A stretch of 64,000 nucleotides of DNA from JAWKRB01 sp041389885. Its GTDB lineage: Bacteria > Myxococcota_A > Polyangia > Polyangiales > Ga0077539. The stretch is from the NCBI GenBank assembly GCA_041389885.1, contig JAWKRB010000025.1, positions 1-64,000 on the forward strand. The letters run 5' to 3'. Positions within the stretch are counted from its first letter, which is position 1; each line of letters opens with the position of its first letter. Under the pieces are notes generated by a model. It ran no database searches, was not told where the DNA came from, and saw only the letters and a list, made by a program, of their open reading frames with translations. Made by a program: the position numbers and the translations under genes. Positions 26,572 through 38,462 of this stretch are shown one piece after another.

Positions 26572-29134
26572 ATGCCCTACCGCCCCAACGAGATCGAGCC
26601 GCGCTGGCAGTCGCACTGGGATCAACACGGGAGCTACGTCGCCCGCGAAGACCGGAGCCTCCCGAAGTTCTACGCCCTCGACATGTTCCCGTACCCCAGC
26701 GGCAAGGGGCTCCACGTCGGGCACCCCGCCTCGTACACGCCCGGCGACGTGGTGTGCAGGTACAAGCGCGCCAGGGGCTTCAACGTGCTGCACCCCATCG
26801 GGTACGACGCCTTCGGGCTCCCGGCCGAGCAGCGCGCCATCGAAGAGGGCGTCGCCCCGCAGGTCTCGACCGAGGAGGCGATCGCCAATTTTCGACGTCA
26901 GCTCAAGATGCTGGGGCTCTCGTACGACTGGACCCGCGAGGTCTCGACCGCGTCGCCCGAGTACTACAAGTGGACGCAGTGGATCTTCACGAAGCTCGTC
27001 GCCTGCGACCGCGCGTACCTGGGCACGAGCACGGTGAACTGGTGCGAGGCGCTGGGCACGGTGCTCGCGAACGACGAGGTCATCGACGGCCGGTCCGAGC
27101 GCGGCGGTCACCCCGTCGAGCAGCGGCAGATGCGGCAGTGGATGATCCGCATCACGGCCTACGCCGACGCGCTCCTCGAGGGGCTCGACGGGGTCGACTG
27201 GCCCGAGGCGACCAAGACGATGCAGCGCGAGCGCATCGGGCGGTCGCGCGGCGCGTCGATCACCTTCGCCCTCGAGGGCCACGACGCCAGCGTCACGGTG
27301 TTCACCACCCGCCCCGACACGCTCTGGGGCGTGACCTACATGGTGCTCGCGCCGGAGCACGCCCTGGTCGCGCAGATCACCACCGACGCGCAGCGCGCGG
27401 AGGTCGACGCGTACCTCAAGCGCACCGCGGGGCGAAGTGAGCTCGAGCGCCGCTCGTCGCGGGAGAAGACCGGCGTGTGGACCGGCGCCTACGCGCGCAA
27501 CCCCGGCACGGGCGAGCTCGTGCCGGTGTGGGTCGCCGACTACGTGCTGCACGGATACGGCACCGGCGCGATCAGGGCCGTGCCGGGGCACGACGAGCGC
27601 GACTGGGCCTTCGCGAAGGCCATGTCGCTCCCGGTGCGCGAGGTGGTGTCGGGCGGCGATGTCGACGCGGCGGCGTACGCGGGCGAGGGCACGATGGTGA
27701 ACAGCGGGCCCCTCACCGGCGCCTCCACCGCGGGGGGCGCGGCCGTCGCGCAGGCCATCGCGTGGCTCGAAGCCGGCGGGCACGGGCGGGGGACCATCAC
27801 GTACTCCCTGCGCGACTGGGCCTTCGCGCGGCAGAGGTACTGGGGCGAGCCCATCCCGGCGCTCAAGGACGAGGCCGGCGACTTCGTGCGCGCCCTGAAC
27901 GAAGACGAGCTGCCGTTGGAGCTGCCCTCGGTGGACGACTACCGCCCGCGGGGCACCGGGAGTCTCCCTCGCCAACAACCCGGCGTGGGTGCGCTACGAC
28001 GACCCGGTCACGGGCCGCGCGCTGCGCCGCGAGACCGACACCATGCCCGGCAGCGCGGGGTCGAGCTGGTACTTCTTGCGCTACTGCGACCCCCACAACT
28101 CCGAGGCGCTCTGTGACCGCGAGAAGAGCGACTACTGGATGCCGGTGGACCTCTACGTCGGAGGCGACGAGCACGCGGTGGGGCACCTGCTCTACGCGCG
28201 CATGTGGCAGCGCTTTCTCCACGACCTCGGCGTGGTGCGCGACGCCGAGCCCTTCGCGAAGCTGCGCCACCAGGGGATGGTCCTCGGAGAGACCTTCTTC
28301 GTGCCGACGGAGCGGGAGCGCTTCCCCGAGTCGGGGCGCGTCGTGCCCGCCGAGGTGCTCGAGCGCAGCGAAGACACCGCGCGCGTGCGCCTCAAGGACG
28401 GGCGCGAGGTCGTGGCCAACCGCCGCTTCGAGAAGATGTCGAAGCGCTACGGCAACGTGGTGAACCCCGACGAGGTCATTCGCGAGTACGGCGCCGACGC
28501 GCTGCGGGTCTACCTGTGCTTCCTCGGTCCGCTGGAGAGCGACAAGCCCTGGCAGACCGCCGGTCTCGAGTCGCAGTTCGTGTGGCTCAAGCGCGTCTGG
28601 CGGCTCTTCTTCGAGGGCGACGACGACCAGGCGAGGGTCTCCGACGACGCCGCGCAGGAGGCCGACCTCCGCGTGGTGCACAAGGCCCTGAAGAAGGTCA
28701 CCGGCGACATCGAGGGCCTCGACCTGAACACCGCGATCAGCGCGATGCACGTCGCCACCCGCGAGCTCACCGCGAGCGCCTGCCGCGCGCGAGAGGTGCT
28801 CGAGGTCTTCGTGAAGATCCTCGCGCCCTTCGCGCCGCACCTCGCCGAAGAGCTCTGGACCCGCGCCCTCGGACACCCCGCCACGCCAGGAGGCCTGGCC
28901 TACGAGCCGTGGCCGACCCTCGACGAGCGGTACGCGATCGACGCGCAGGTCACCATCGGCGTGCAGGTGAACGGCAAGACCGTCGGCACCGTCGAGCTCC
29001 CCCGCGACGCCGACGAGGCCCTCGCCGTCGAGGCCGCGAAGGCGCTCCCCGGGGTCGCCCGCGCGAGCGAGGGCCGCGCGCTGGCGAAGGTGATCTACAA
29101 AGCCGGGCGCATCCTGAACCTCATCATGAAGTGA
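26572..29134 (+). pseudogene. leuS: Leucyl-tRNA synthetase, frame broken near 27960-27975
   Basis: Charges tRNA-Leu. The first part, from ATG 26572, has the class I HIGH box as HVGH (~47-50), the editing domain with TTRPDTLWGVTYM (~243) and the catalytic region up to VDDYRPRGTG. The frame then slips. Inserting one G (GGG to GGGG) and one C (CCC to CCCC) at about 27957-27972 restores GTGESPLANNPAWVRYDD and joins the second part, which has KMSKRYGN (~621) and the tRNA-binding C-terminus. With both bases restored the product is about 854 aa, normal for the family. The gene is normally essential, so I read this as two homopolymer base-call losses. Homopolymer slippage in the organism is less likely. 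Confidence 0.9.
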
Positions 29135-29142
29135 CGCTCGGG

Positions 29143-29168
29143 GCGCCCGGGCGGCGTGGGCCGGGCGC
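29143..29168 (+). terminator. Hairpin after leuS
   Basis: Perfect inverted repeat GCGCCCGG / CCGGGCGC with a 10-nt loop, beginning 8 nt after the leuS stop and followed by TTGAATA. GC-rich stem with only a short T pair, so termination is plausible but unproven. Confidence 0.45.
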
Positions 29169-29231
29169 TTGAATACCCCGTAGGGAGCGGCGTACAACGC
29201 CGCGCGTCGGCGCGTCTTGCGCTGTGTTTTC

Positions 29232-29248
29232 GGCCCGAAGTTCGGGCC
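29232..29248. promoter_or_regulatory. 17-nt palindrome just upstream of the pseudo-nucleotidase start
   Basis: GGCCCGAA-G-TTCGGGCC is a perfect 8-bp inverted repeat with a single central base, ending 4 nt before the ATG at 29253. It could be an operator, or an RNA stem covering the initiation region, where no clear Shine-Dalgarno is seen. If translation began at the in-frame ATG at 29217, the repeat would be coding instead. Confidence 0.4.
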
Positions 29249-29252
29249 CTTG

Positions 29253-31709
29253 ATGGAGAAGAGCCAAGTGAACGATCGATTGGGAAAGCGGTGGCTGGTC
29301 GGTGGGGTCGTCTCAGCCCTGGTGGGCGCCTCGGGGGTCGCCGCGGCGCAGCCCGCGCGTCCAGGCGTTGCCCGACCCGGCGCGCGCCCCGCGGCGCAGA
29401 CGGCCCCGGCCGCGCCGGCGTGCCCCGACTGCCCGACGTGCCCCCCTCCTCCTCCGCCGCCGCCGGCGCCGCCGACCCCGCTGGTGGTCTCGGTGTCGGC
29501 CGCGATCAACGGCTCGTACGCCGATGTCACCTGCAGCCAGGGCGACCGCGGCCCCGTGTCGCTCAGCACCGTCGCGGGGCAGTTCGCGGGGGAGGCCGGC
29601 GCGCTCCGCATCGACGCGGGGGACCTCGTGGGCAACGCCGCCGTGAGCCGACTCACCGTCGAGCATGACGCCGCCGGGCTCGCCGCCGCGGTGAACGCCA
29701 TGGGCTACCGCGCGCTCGCGGTGGGCCACCGCGACATCGCCGGGCATCGCGCGGCGTTTCTCTCTGCGGCGCAGGCGATTACGGCGCAGGGGGGGCGATA
29801 CGTGCTCTCGAACCTGCGCTGCGAGGGCGAGGGGCAGAGCCTGTGCGCGACGGTGCAGGACGCGAACGACCCGCCGGTGATCCTCGAGCACGCGGGGCAG
29901 CGCGTGGCGATCGTGGCCCTCGTGGCCCCCTCGGCGTTGACGGACGCGGCGGCGGATCACCGCACGGGGCTGACCCTCGACCCCCTCGACGAGGCGATCA
30001 CCCGCGAGGTCGCCGAGGCGCGCGCGGCCGGCGCGACCCGGGTCATCGTGACCCTCGACCCGACCTCGTCGAGCTCGATGGACGACGCCCTGAGCCTGGC
30101 GAACAGCTTCGAGCCCGGCGCGGGCCCCGACGCGATGATCGTGCACTCCCTCGCGAACGGGCTCCGCTCGCTGCGCGCCGATCGCTCCGGCACGCTGCTC
30201 GTCGCGGCGCGCGACGGCGGCTCGATGGCGGTCGACCTCACCGACGGGGCCCACGCGCGTCCCTCCGCCGTCGGCGCGCCGCCCGCGCCGGTGGCGAGCT
30301 ACGTCGAGTCGACGACGCGCTGGCTCTGCTCCAGCTACGGGAGCACGCTCCCCGGCGGCCGACTCTCGCGGCCGATGTCGCAGGCTGACTTCGCGAACTA
30401 CGCCCTCGACGTCGCCCGCGACGTGACGCGCTCCGAGGTCGCGCTGATCAACCGGCGCGCGGTGAAGATGCCCTCGCTCTTCCCGCTCCAGACGGGGATC
30501 TCGGCGCTGACGATCCAGTCGGCGCTGCCCTTCCTCGACACCCTCCAGGTGGCGCGGGTGACCGGGGCGAAGCTCAAGGCCTTCATCACCGCGGGACGGA
30601 GCGCGGGCTTCTACGTGCGCGGCCTCGAGGTGCGCAACGGCTCGGTGTTCGTCAACGGCCGCGCGATCGACGACGCGCAGAACTACTCCGTGGTGACCAC
30701 CGGCTTCGTCGCCGAGGCGGGCGCCGACGGCGTGGGCGCCGAGGTCGCGTGGGCCCGCGAGGGCACCGAGTCGCTGCAGTCGCTGCTCACCGCGTGGCTC
30801 CAGAGCGCCGGCCCCGACGGCAACGCGCGGGTGCCGACCGATCCGGCGAACGAGGCGCGGTGGCAGTTCCGATGGACCGTCGACGGCCAGTTCTCGAACA
30901 CCACCATCGACAACGCCAACACGACCCTCTACAGCGACGCGCAGCTCACCCGAGCGCAGGCGGTCGCGCTGCGCGTCGACAGCGAGGCGCGGGCCGACGC
31001 CGAGCACCCGGCGTACACCTGGCTCAACGGCCTGCGCATCCGCTACGGCGCTCAGGAGACCATCGCGACGGGCGGCGCGAGCACGGGCTTCGTCGAGAAC
31101 CTCGACCTCATCGCGCTGACCACCAAGTTCACCTGGCGGTACTTTCGCAACAACCGCCGCTGGTATCACCCGCTGCCCTTCATCGAGGGCTACGTCGAGT
31201 CGGAGTTCGACCTCCCGCCGGCGGACGCGAACGGCGTCGTGCCCCGCGACTTTCACCACCTCCAGGTGCGCCCCACCGCGGGCGCGACCTTCGAGCTGCT
31301 GCCCCGAATGACCCTCGACCTCGGCGCCGGCGCCGACTGGGCGGAGCTCTTCGCCCCGTCGGGCGACGCGCGACGCTCAGGGCAGTTCAACATGCTGGGT
31401 CGCCTGGTGCTCCGCCCGGGCACGCTCTTCACCCTCGGCGACCGCCCCATCGACGGCGGCTTCAACGTCGAGGTCGCCTTCCGTGACCCCGCCGGGACGC
31501 AGGACCTGATCCTTCGCGCCGGCCTGCGGCTGTCGGTTCCGCTCTTCGCGCCGCTCAAGCTCACCTTCGGCTACGACCTCTACGGTCGCCAGGTGTTCTC
31601 TCCCCGCGACGCCATGGGCAACGAGTTCGCGTCCCCTGGCTTCGCGCTCTCGGGCGACGCGACCATCGGCCTCACCCTGCAGTTCGCCGGGGCCCGCCAG
31701 ATCTGGTAG
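29253..31709 (+). CDS. 5'-nucleotidase/metallophosphatase-like protein fused to C-terminal beta-barrel
   Basis: 818 aa. A signal peptide (~1-36, ending AAAQ) and Pro-rich stretch are followed by a domain at about 75-350 that resembles the UshA/5'-nucleotidase metallophosphatase fold (RIDAGDLVG, ALAVGHRDIAGH). The expected GNHE and His metal ligands are missing, so it is probably catalytically dead. Residues about 360-500 match the 5'-nucleotidase C-terminal domain (ALINRRAVKMP, QSALPFLDTLQVARVTG, NYSVVTTGFVAEAG). Residues about 590-818 are alternating amphipathic strands (FTWRYFRNN, DLGAGADWAELF, LTFGYDLYG) ending in Trp, like an outer-membrane barrel. Probably anchored in the outer membrane. 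Function unknown. Confidence 0.75.
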   Translation: MEKSQVNDRLGKRWLVGGVVSALVGASGVAAAQPARPGVARPGARPAAQTAPAAPACPDCPTCPPPPPPPPAPPTPLVVSVSAAINGSYADVTCSQGDRGPVSLSTVAGQFAGEAGALRIDAGDLVGNAAVSRLTVEHDAAGLAAAVNAMGYRALAVGHRDIAGHRAAFLSAAQAITAQGGRYVLSNLRCEGEGQSLCATVQDANDPPVILEHAGQRVAIVALVAPSALTDAAADHRTGLTLDPLDEAITREVAEARAAGATRVIVTLDPTSSSSMDDALSLANSFEPGAGPDAMIVHSLANGLRSLRADRSGTLLVAARDGGSMAVDLTDGAHARPSAVGAPPAPVASYVESTTRWLCSSYGSTLPGGRLSRPMSQADFANYALDVARDVTRSEVALINRRAVKMPSLFPLQTGISALTIQSALPFLDTLQVARVTGAKLKAFITAGRSAGFYVRGLEVRNGSVFVNGRAIDDAQNYSVVTTGFVAEAGADGVGAEVAWAREGTESLQSLLTAWLQSAGPDGNARVPTDPANEARWQFRWTVDGQFSNTTIDNANTTLYSDAQLTRAQAVALRVDSEARADAEHPAYTWLNGLRIRYGAQETIATGGASTGFVENLDLIALTTKFTWRYFRNNRRWYHPLPFIEGYVESEFDLPPADANGVVPRDFHHLQVRPTAGATFELLPRMTLDLGAGADWAELFAPSGDARRSGQFNMLGRLVLRPGTLFTLGDRPIDGGFNVEVAFRDPAGTQDLILRAGLRLSVPLFAPLKLTFGYDLYGRQVFSPRDAMGNEFASPGFALSGDATIGLTLQFAGARQIW

Positions 31710-31715
31710 CCCGTC

Positions 31716-31747
31716 GCGCCGACGCGCCCTCCCCGCGTCGTCGGCGC
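31716..31747 (+). terminator. Hairpin after the pseudo-nucleotidase gene
   Basis: Inverted repeat GCGCCGAC (31716-31723) and GTCGGCGC (31740-31747), 8 bp perfect with a 16-nt loop, 6 nt after the stop and followed by TGTCCGTTT. Plausible rho-independent terminator with a poor T-tract. Confidence 0.45.
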
Positions 31748-31809
31748 TGTCCGTTTGGGGGGGTGGCACCCGGCCCTCGCGCGCCGTATACCCCGTGCCC
31801 GGCCTCCGC

Positions 31810-32982
31810 ATGACCCAAGAAGAACCCCCTCCCTCGCTGCGCGTGCTCGAGCGCGTCTCGGAGGTCGATGAGTCTGCGTGGGACGCGCTCCTCGACGCCC
31901 GGTCGACGCCCTTTCAGCGCTGGGCCTGGCTCGACGCGATGGAGGTCAACGACTGCGCGACTCCCGCGAAGGGGTGGCATCCCCGGCACCTCACGCTCTG
32001 GCGGGGCGATCGCATCGTGGCCGCCGCGCCCGCGTACCTCCGCGACGAGAGCTCGGGGGAGTTCGTCTTCGACCACAGCTGGGCGCAGGCCGCCGCGCGG
32101 GTGGGGCTGCGGTACTACCCCAAGCTCACCCTCGCGGTGCCCTTCACTCCCTGCGCCGGCCCGCGCTTTCTCGTCGCCGCGGGGGAGCCCAGGGAGCCGC
32201 TCGTGGCGACGCTCCTCGAGGCCGCGAGGGCGCTCGCCGACGCCGAGCGCCTGTCGTCGATCCACGTGCTGTTCCCCGATGATCGAGACCTCGCGAGCCT
32301 GGAGGCCGCGGGCTGGGCGATTCGGCGCGGCGTGCAGTTTCACTGGGACAACGAGGGCTTCGCCAGCTTCGACGCGTTTCTCTCTCGCTTCGACAGCAAG
32401 CGTCGGCACCAGCTGCGCCGCGAGCGTCGGTTCGTGGCCGAGGCGGGGATCACCCTGCGCACCCGCCGCGGCGACGATCTGTCCCCCGCCGACGCCGACG
32501 CCCTCTGGGCCCTCTACATCGCCACCGCCGACAAGTTCGTCTGGGGTCGGCGCTACCTCACCCGCGCGTTCTTCGTCGACGTGCTCACGCGGTTTCGCGA
32601 CCACCTCGAGCTCGTCGAGGCGCTGCGCGACGGCGCGGTCATCGCCGGCGCGGTGAACGTCGCGTCGCCCACGCACCTCTACGGTCGCTACTGGGGTTGC
32701 TTCGAGGAGCACCCCTTTCTGCACTTCGCGGTCTGCTACTACCACTCGATCGAGCAGTGCATCGCGCGGGGGGTCTCTCGCTTCGAGGGAGGCGCCGGGG
32801 GCGGGCACAAGCTGAGCCGGGGCTTCGCGCCCAGCGTGACCGCCTCGGCCCACTGGATTCGCCACCCGGCCCTCGACCGCGGCGTGCGAGATTTCGTCGC
32901 GCGGGAGTGGGAGGCGATCTCGGTCGAGCTCCCCGAACTGCGCGCCGCCGCGGGGCTTCGCCCGGCTCCCGGCGAGGGCTGA
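31810..32982 (+). CDS. FemAB/GNAT-like acyl- or aminoacyl-transferase (peptidogalycan family)
   Basis: 390 aa from the ATG at 31810 (MTQEEPP); an in-frame start lies 15 nt earlier. It resembles the DUF482/PF04339 family, a double-GNAT fold related to Fem aminoacyl transferases: FQRWAWLDAME (~38), RDESSGEFVFDHSWAQ, YYPKLTLAVPFTP, SSIHVLFPD, FDSKRRHQLRRERR (~195), LHFAVCYYHSIE and GGGHKLSRGF near the C-terminus. Family members are cytoplasmic; their substrate is not established, and the name 'peptidogalycan biosynthesis' is historical. A 100-nt gap with the hairpin separates it from the previous gene, and clpS follows by 23 nt. Confidence 0.88.
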   Translation: MTQEEPPPSLRVLERVSEVDESAWDALLDARSTPFQRWAWLDAMEVNDCATPAKGWHPRHLTLWRGDRIVAAAPAYLRDESSGEFVFDHSWAQAAARVGLRYYPKLTLAVPFTPCAGPRFLVAAGEPREPLVATLLEAARALADAERLSSIHVLFPDDRDLASLEAAGWAIRRGVQFHWDNEGFASFDAFLSRFDSKRRHQLRRERRFVAEAGITLRTRRGDDLSPADADALWALYIATADKFVWGRRYLTRAFFVDVLTRFRDHLELVEALRDGAVIAGAVNVASPTHLYGRYWGCFEEHPFLHFAVCYYHSIEQCIARGVSRFEGGAGGGHKLSRGFAPSVTASAHWIRHPALDRGVRDFVAREWEAISVELPELRAAAGLRPAPGEG

Positions 32983-33005
32983 ACTGCTGTAGGAATGGCG
33001 GACGT

Positions 33006-33329
33006 ATGGCGCGACGAACCGAGGAGGACTTCGATACGGCGGTGGTCACCCGCACCGATCGAAAGGTGGCCAGGCCGAAGATGTGGAAGGTGCTGCTGCA
33101 CAACGACCACTACACGACGCGGGAGTTCGTGGTCGCGGTGCTGATGGGGGTGTTTCACAAGTCCGAGACCGACGCGGTGCAGATCATGCTGCACGTGCAT
33201 CAGAAGGGGCTCGGCGTCGCGGGGGTGTACACCCACGACGTCGCGCAGACGAAGATCGACAAGGTTCATCGGCTCGCGCGGGACTACGAGTACCCGCTGA
33301 AGCTCTCGATGGAACCGGAGGATGACTGA
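33006..33329 (+). CDS. clpS: ATP-dependent Clp protease adaptor ClpS
   Basis: 107 aa, normal size. Delivers N-degron substrates to ClpA in the ClpAP protease. The conserved region is complete: WKVLLHNDHYTTREFVV (~28-44) with the Asn-Asp-x-x-Thr substrate-pocket residues, MLHVHQKGLGVAGVYTHDVA, and a C-terminal EYPLKLSMEPE. The ATG at 33006 follows GGCGGACGT. An earlier in-frame extension into the FemAB gene is non-coding in character. It is directly followed, 3 nt later, by the clpA start, the usual clpS-clpA order. Confidence 0.95.
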   Translation: MARRTEEDFDTAVVTRTDRKVARPKMWKVLLHNDHYTTREFVVAVLMGVFHKSETDAVQIMLHVHQKGLGVAGVYTHDVAQTKIDKVHRLARDYEYPLKLSMEPEDD

Positions 33330-33332
33330 CCG

Positions 33333-35667
<2,335 letters not shown>

Positions 35668-35671
<4 letters not shown>

Positions 35672-36433
35672 CTACCGCCCGGTGGTGCTCGCCGCGTTCG
35701 GTCTCGCCGCGCTCGCGGGTGCGGCGCTCTCCGCGCGCTACACCACGGCGACAGCGCCCGCCGCCGCGGGGGTACGTCCAGGCAGACGGCTCTCGCCGCC
35801 GCCCGAGCCGCGCGGGTGGCCTTCGTCTCGGCGACGCTGCCCCGCAGCGCACCGACGGTACCACGTGGGACGACGACGGCCCGCCGACCTCTACGTGCGG
35901 TGTACCGCAACGGCGTCGAGGTCTGCAGCCCGTTGGCCCGGGTGCCATGGCGCAGGCGGAGTGGGCGGGGGCGAGGCGACGATCTACCTCCCGGCGTCGG
36001 CGCAGGTGCGGGTCGAGGCTCTGGGACGACGACGGCGCCTTCGCGACCCCGCGGGGAGCGCTGAGTTTCGTGGCGTGCCGCTGGGCGCGGTAGGCAGGGG
36101 CGAGCACCTGATGCGGCTCGAGGGGCGGGGCGGAGCTCACGCTCCGGTCGACGCGCGGGCCGCTCCTGAGCATGGGCGTGACCTACGAGGGCCGCGGCGC
36201 TCACCTGGGCGTGCTCGGGTCGAGGCGGTCTCGCCCGCGAACACGGCGGGCCTCAGGGCGGGCGACGGATCACGGCCATCGACGGGACGCGGGTCGAGGC
36301 GCTCGGCGGCGATGGGCGCGCGGCGAGCCATGGATCGCGCCTCGCTCCGCGCGGTCTCGCTCACCGTCGAGCGCGGCGAGGGGCCGGCGCAGCAACTCGA
36401 ATTGGCGTCGACGCGGTCTATCCGGCGCGTTGA
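35668..36433 (+). pseudogene. Secreted PDZ-domain protein, frameshifted
   Basis: Reassembled across frames, this reads as a start at 35668 and a hydrophobic signal segment (VVLAAFGLAALAGAALSA). A C2- or beta-sandwich-like part (WDDDGPPDLYVRVYRNG; GEATIYLPASAQVRVE) follows, then a PDZ-like stretch (EAVSPANTAGLRAGDRITAI) and a stop at 36431-36433 (VYPAR). At least six frame changes occur in under 800 nt. The order of the pieces and the absence of stops in the stitched reading support one original gene of about 255 codons. Probably periplasmic. PDZ domains bind peptide termini; partner unknown. Confidence 0.55.
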
Positions 36434-36480
36434 GGCATCTCGCCTCGCGGCGTCGGTTCGGCGCGGCGAGGTCAGAGGCG

Positions 36481-38462
36481 ATGACAGCGGTGAAGCGAGT
36501 TTGGATGCTGGCGGCGGGAGTACCGTCCTCGCAGGGGCCGAGGCGGGCGCGCAGGTCGTCGGAACCGACGGGTCGGTGGACGTGCAGACGTTCTGGCCGG
36601 TGGCGGGTCCGTCCGAGCACCTCGCCCTGCGGGGAGCGTGGTGCAGCCTTCGGGCGACGTCGGCTTCCGGGCTGACCTTCAACCTCATGAGCCGTCCCCC
36701 TCACGCTGCTCACGCCGACGGGGTCGACGCAGCCACCAGTTCGCCGTCGACAACGCGCTCACCTCTGACTTCTTGTTCGCCGTGTGGGCTTCGCGCAGCG
36801 GTTTCGAATCTCCGCGGCGGTCCCCATGGTGCTCTCCCAGGCGGGGAGGGCACCGTGCCCGTGCTCGGCGCCGCCAGGGCGCGCAGCTCCCGACACCTCC
36901 ATCCGTGACCTCCGGGTCGAGGTCTCGTGGGCGATCGTGCAGCGCGCGCGCCGGCGACGCGCAGGGCGCAGGTCTGCGCCTCGACCTCGGCGCCTCGCCC
37001 GCTCCCCCTGGGCGACGACAAGGGCTTTCCGGGGCGGCGAGGCTTCACCTTCTCGCCGATGATCGACTTCGACTGGCGCATCCCCGCGCTCACGCTCACC
37101 GCGAACGTCGGCGGTCGCGTGCGCGGCACCTCGCGCATCGGCGACCTCGAGGTCGGCAGCGTGGGCGTCGTGGGCGTGGGCGCGTCGATTCGCCCGCTGT
37201 TTCGCAGCGAGATCCCGCTGAGCTTCACCTTCGATTACCTCACCACCTTCGCGTTCGGCACGGAGAACGGCTTCAGCAGCGCGACCACGCAGGAGCTGTT
37301 CTACAGCGTGCGCTACGCGACCGACGCGGCGAGGGACATCGAGCTCTTCGCGGGCGGCGCGATGCCGCTGGGCTCGGGGCCGCTGATGCCCAATTGGCGG
37401 CTGGTGGCGGGGGTCTCGTACGCGCCTCAGGGCATCGACTCGGACGGGGACGGCGTCGTCGACGCCAGCGACCGCTGCCGCACCGAGCCCGAGGACCGCG
37501 ACGACTTCGAGGACGACGACGGGTGCCCCGATCGTGACAACGACCAGGACGGCATCCCCGACGCGCAGGATCGCTGCCCCGACGACCCCGAAGACGCCGA
37601 CAACTTTCAGGACGAGGACGGCTGCGTCGACGCCGACAACGACGGCGACGGCGTCGACGACGTCGACGACGAGTGCCCCTCCCTCGCGAGCGGAGATCAC
37701 CCCGACGAGGCGCGGCGGGGCTGCCCGATCCCCGACACGGACTCGGACGGCGTGCTCGACCCCGACGACCGCTGCGTCGACGTCGCCCAGGGCGAGCGCC
37801 CTGATCCCGCGCGCGCGGGCTGCCCGCTGCCCGACCGCGACCGCGACGGCGTGGCCGACGGCGACGACCAGTGCCCCGACGACGCCGCGGGGACCACCGC
37901 CGACCGCTGGCGTCCGGGCTGCCCCGACAACGACGTCGACCGCGACGGCGTGTTGGGCGCCGATGACCGCTGCCCCGACCAGCCCGAGACGGTCAACGGC
38001 GTGACCGACGACGACGGCTGCCCCGACCAGGGCGCCGAGGCGGTGACCTGGGCGCCGGACGGCATGAGCGTGCGCTTCTCGTCTGCGCTGGTCGTCGCGC
38101 CGAGGGCGCAGGTGCTCACCGCGGCGCAGCTGGCGGTGGTGCGGCAGCTCGCGCAGCGCCTCCGCGCGCGAGGTTCGGAGGTCGCGCGCGTGGTCGTCGA
38201 GGTGGCGCCCGGACCCGGCGTCGCGGGGCAGAGCGAGGCCGGGCGTCAGGCCGAGGTGGTCGGAGACGCGCTCATCGGTCTGCGCATCTCGGCCCGCACC
38301 ATCACGAGCCGCGCGCAGTCCCGCGTGCTCCCGGCGCCTGGCGTGAGGGTGCCCCGGCCCGGCACGGTCTCGGTCTCCATCGAGCGCCGCGCCGCGCCCA
38401 CGACGTCACCCGCCGCTCCGCCCGCGCCCGCCGCGGCGGCCCCCGCGGCGACCAGCTCGTAG
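36481..38462 (+). pseudogene. Outer-membrane protein with TSP3 repeats and degenerate OmpA-like end; N-terminal part frameshifted
   Basis: Starts at ATG 36481 (MTAVKRVWMLAAG) and slips frame several times until about 37010. After that the frame, open from 36927, is intact to 38462. Stitched order: signal peptide ending EAGAQ, barrel-like strands (FDWRIPALTLTANVGGRVRG; EIPLSFTFDYLTTFAFGTEN), about eight Ca2+-binding thrombospondin type-3 repeats (DSDGDGVVDASDRC type), and a C-terminal region resembling OmpA (AVVRQLAQRLRARGSEVARV). The OmpA part lacks the TDxxG peptidoglycan-binding signature. It ends in an Ala/Pro tail. Probably an outer-membrane or surface protein. The 3' two thirds can be trusted as they stand. 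Confidence 0.75.
37437..38030 (+). repeat. Tandem thrombospondin type-3 repeats (coding)
   Basis: Successive units of about 25-35 codons with the pattern D-x-D-x-D-G-x-x-D-x-x-D-x-C-P. Aspartates fit Ca2+ coordination and paired cysteines occur between units. The units differ in sequence, so this is protein-level repetition rather than a DNA satellite. Confidence 0.85.

Noticed and set aside
37437..38030. Regularly spaced repeats considered as a CRISPR-like or satellite array
   Set aside because: Units vary in sequence and length, stay in one reading frame and encode TSP3 Asp/Cys patterns; no constant repeat or unique spacers.
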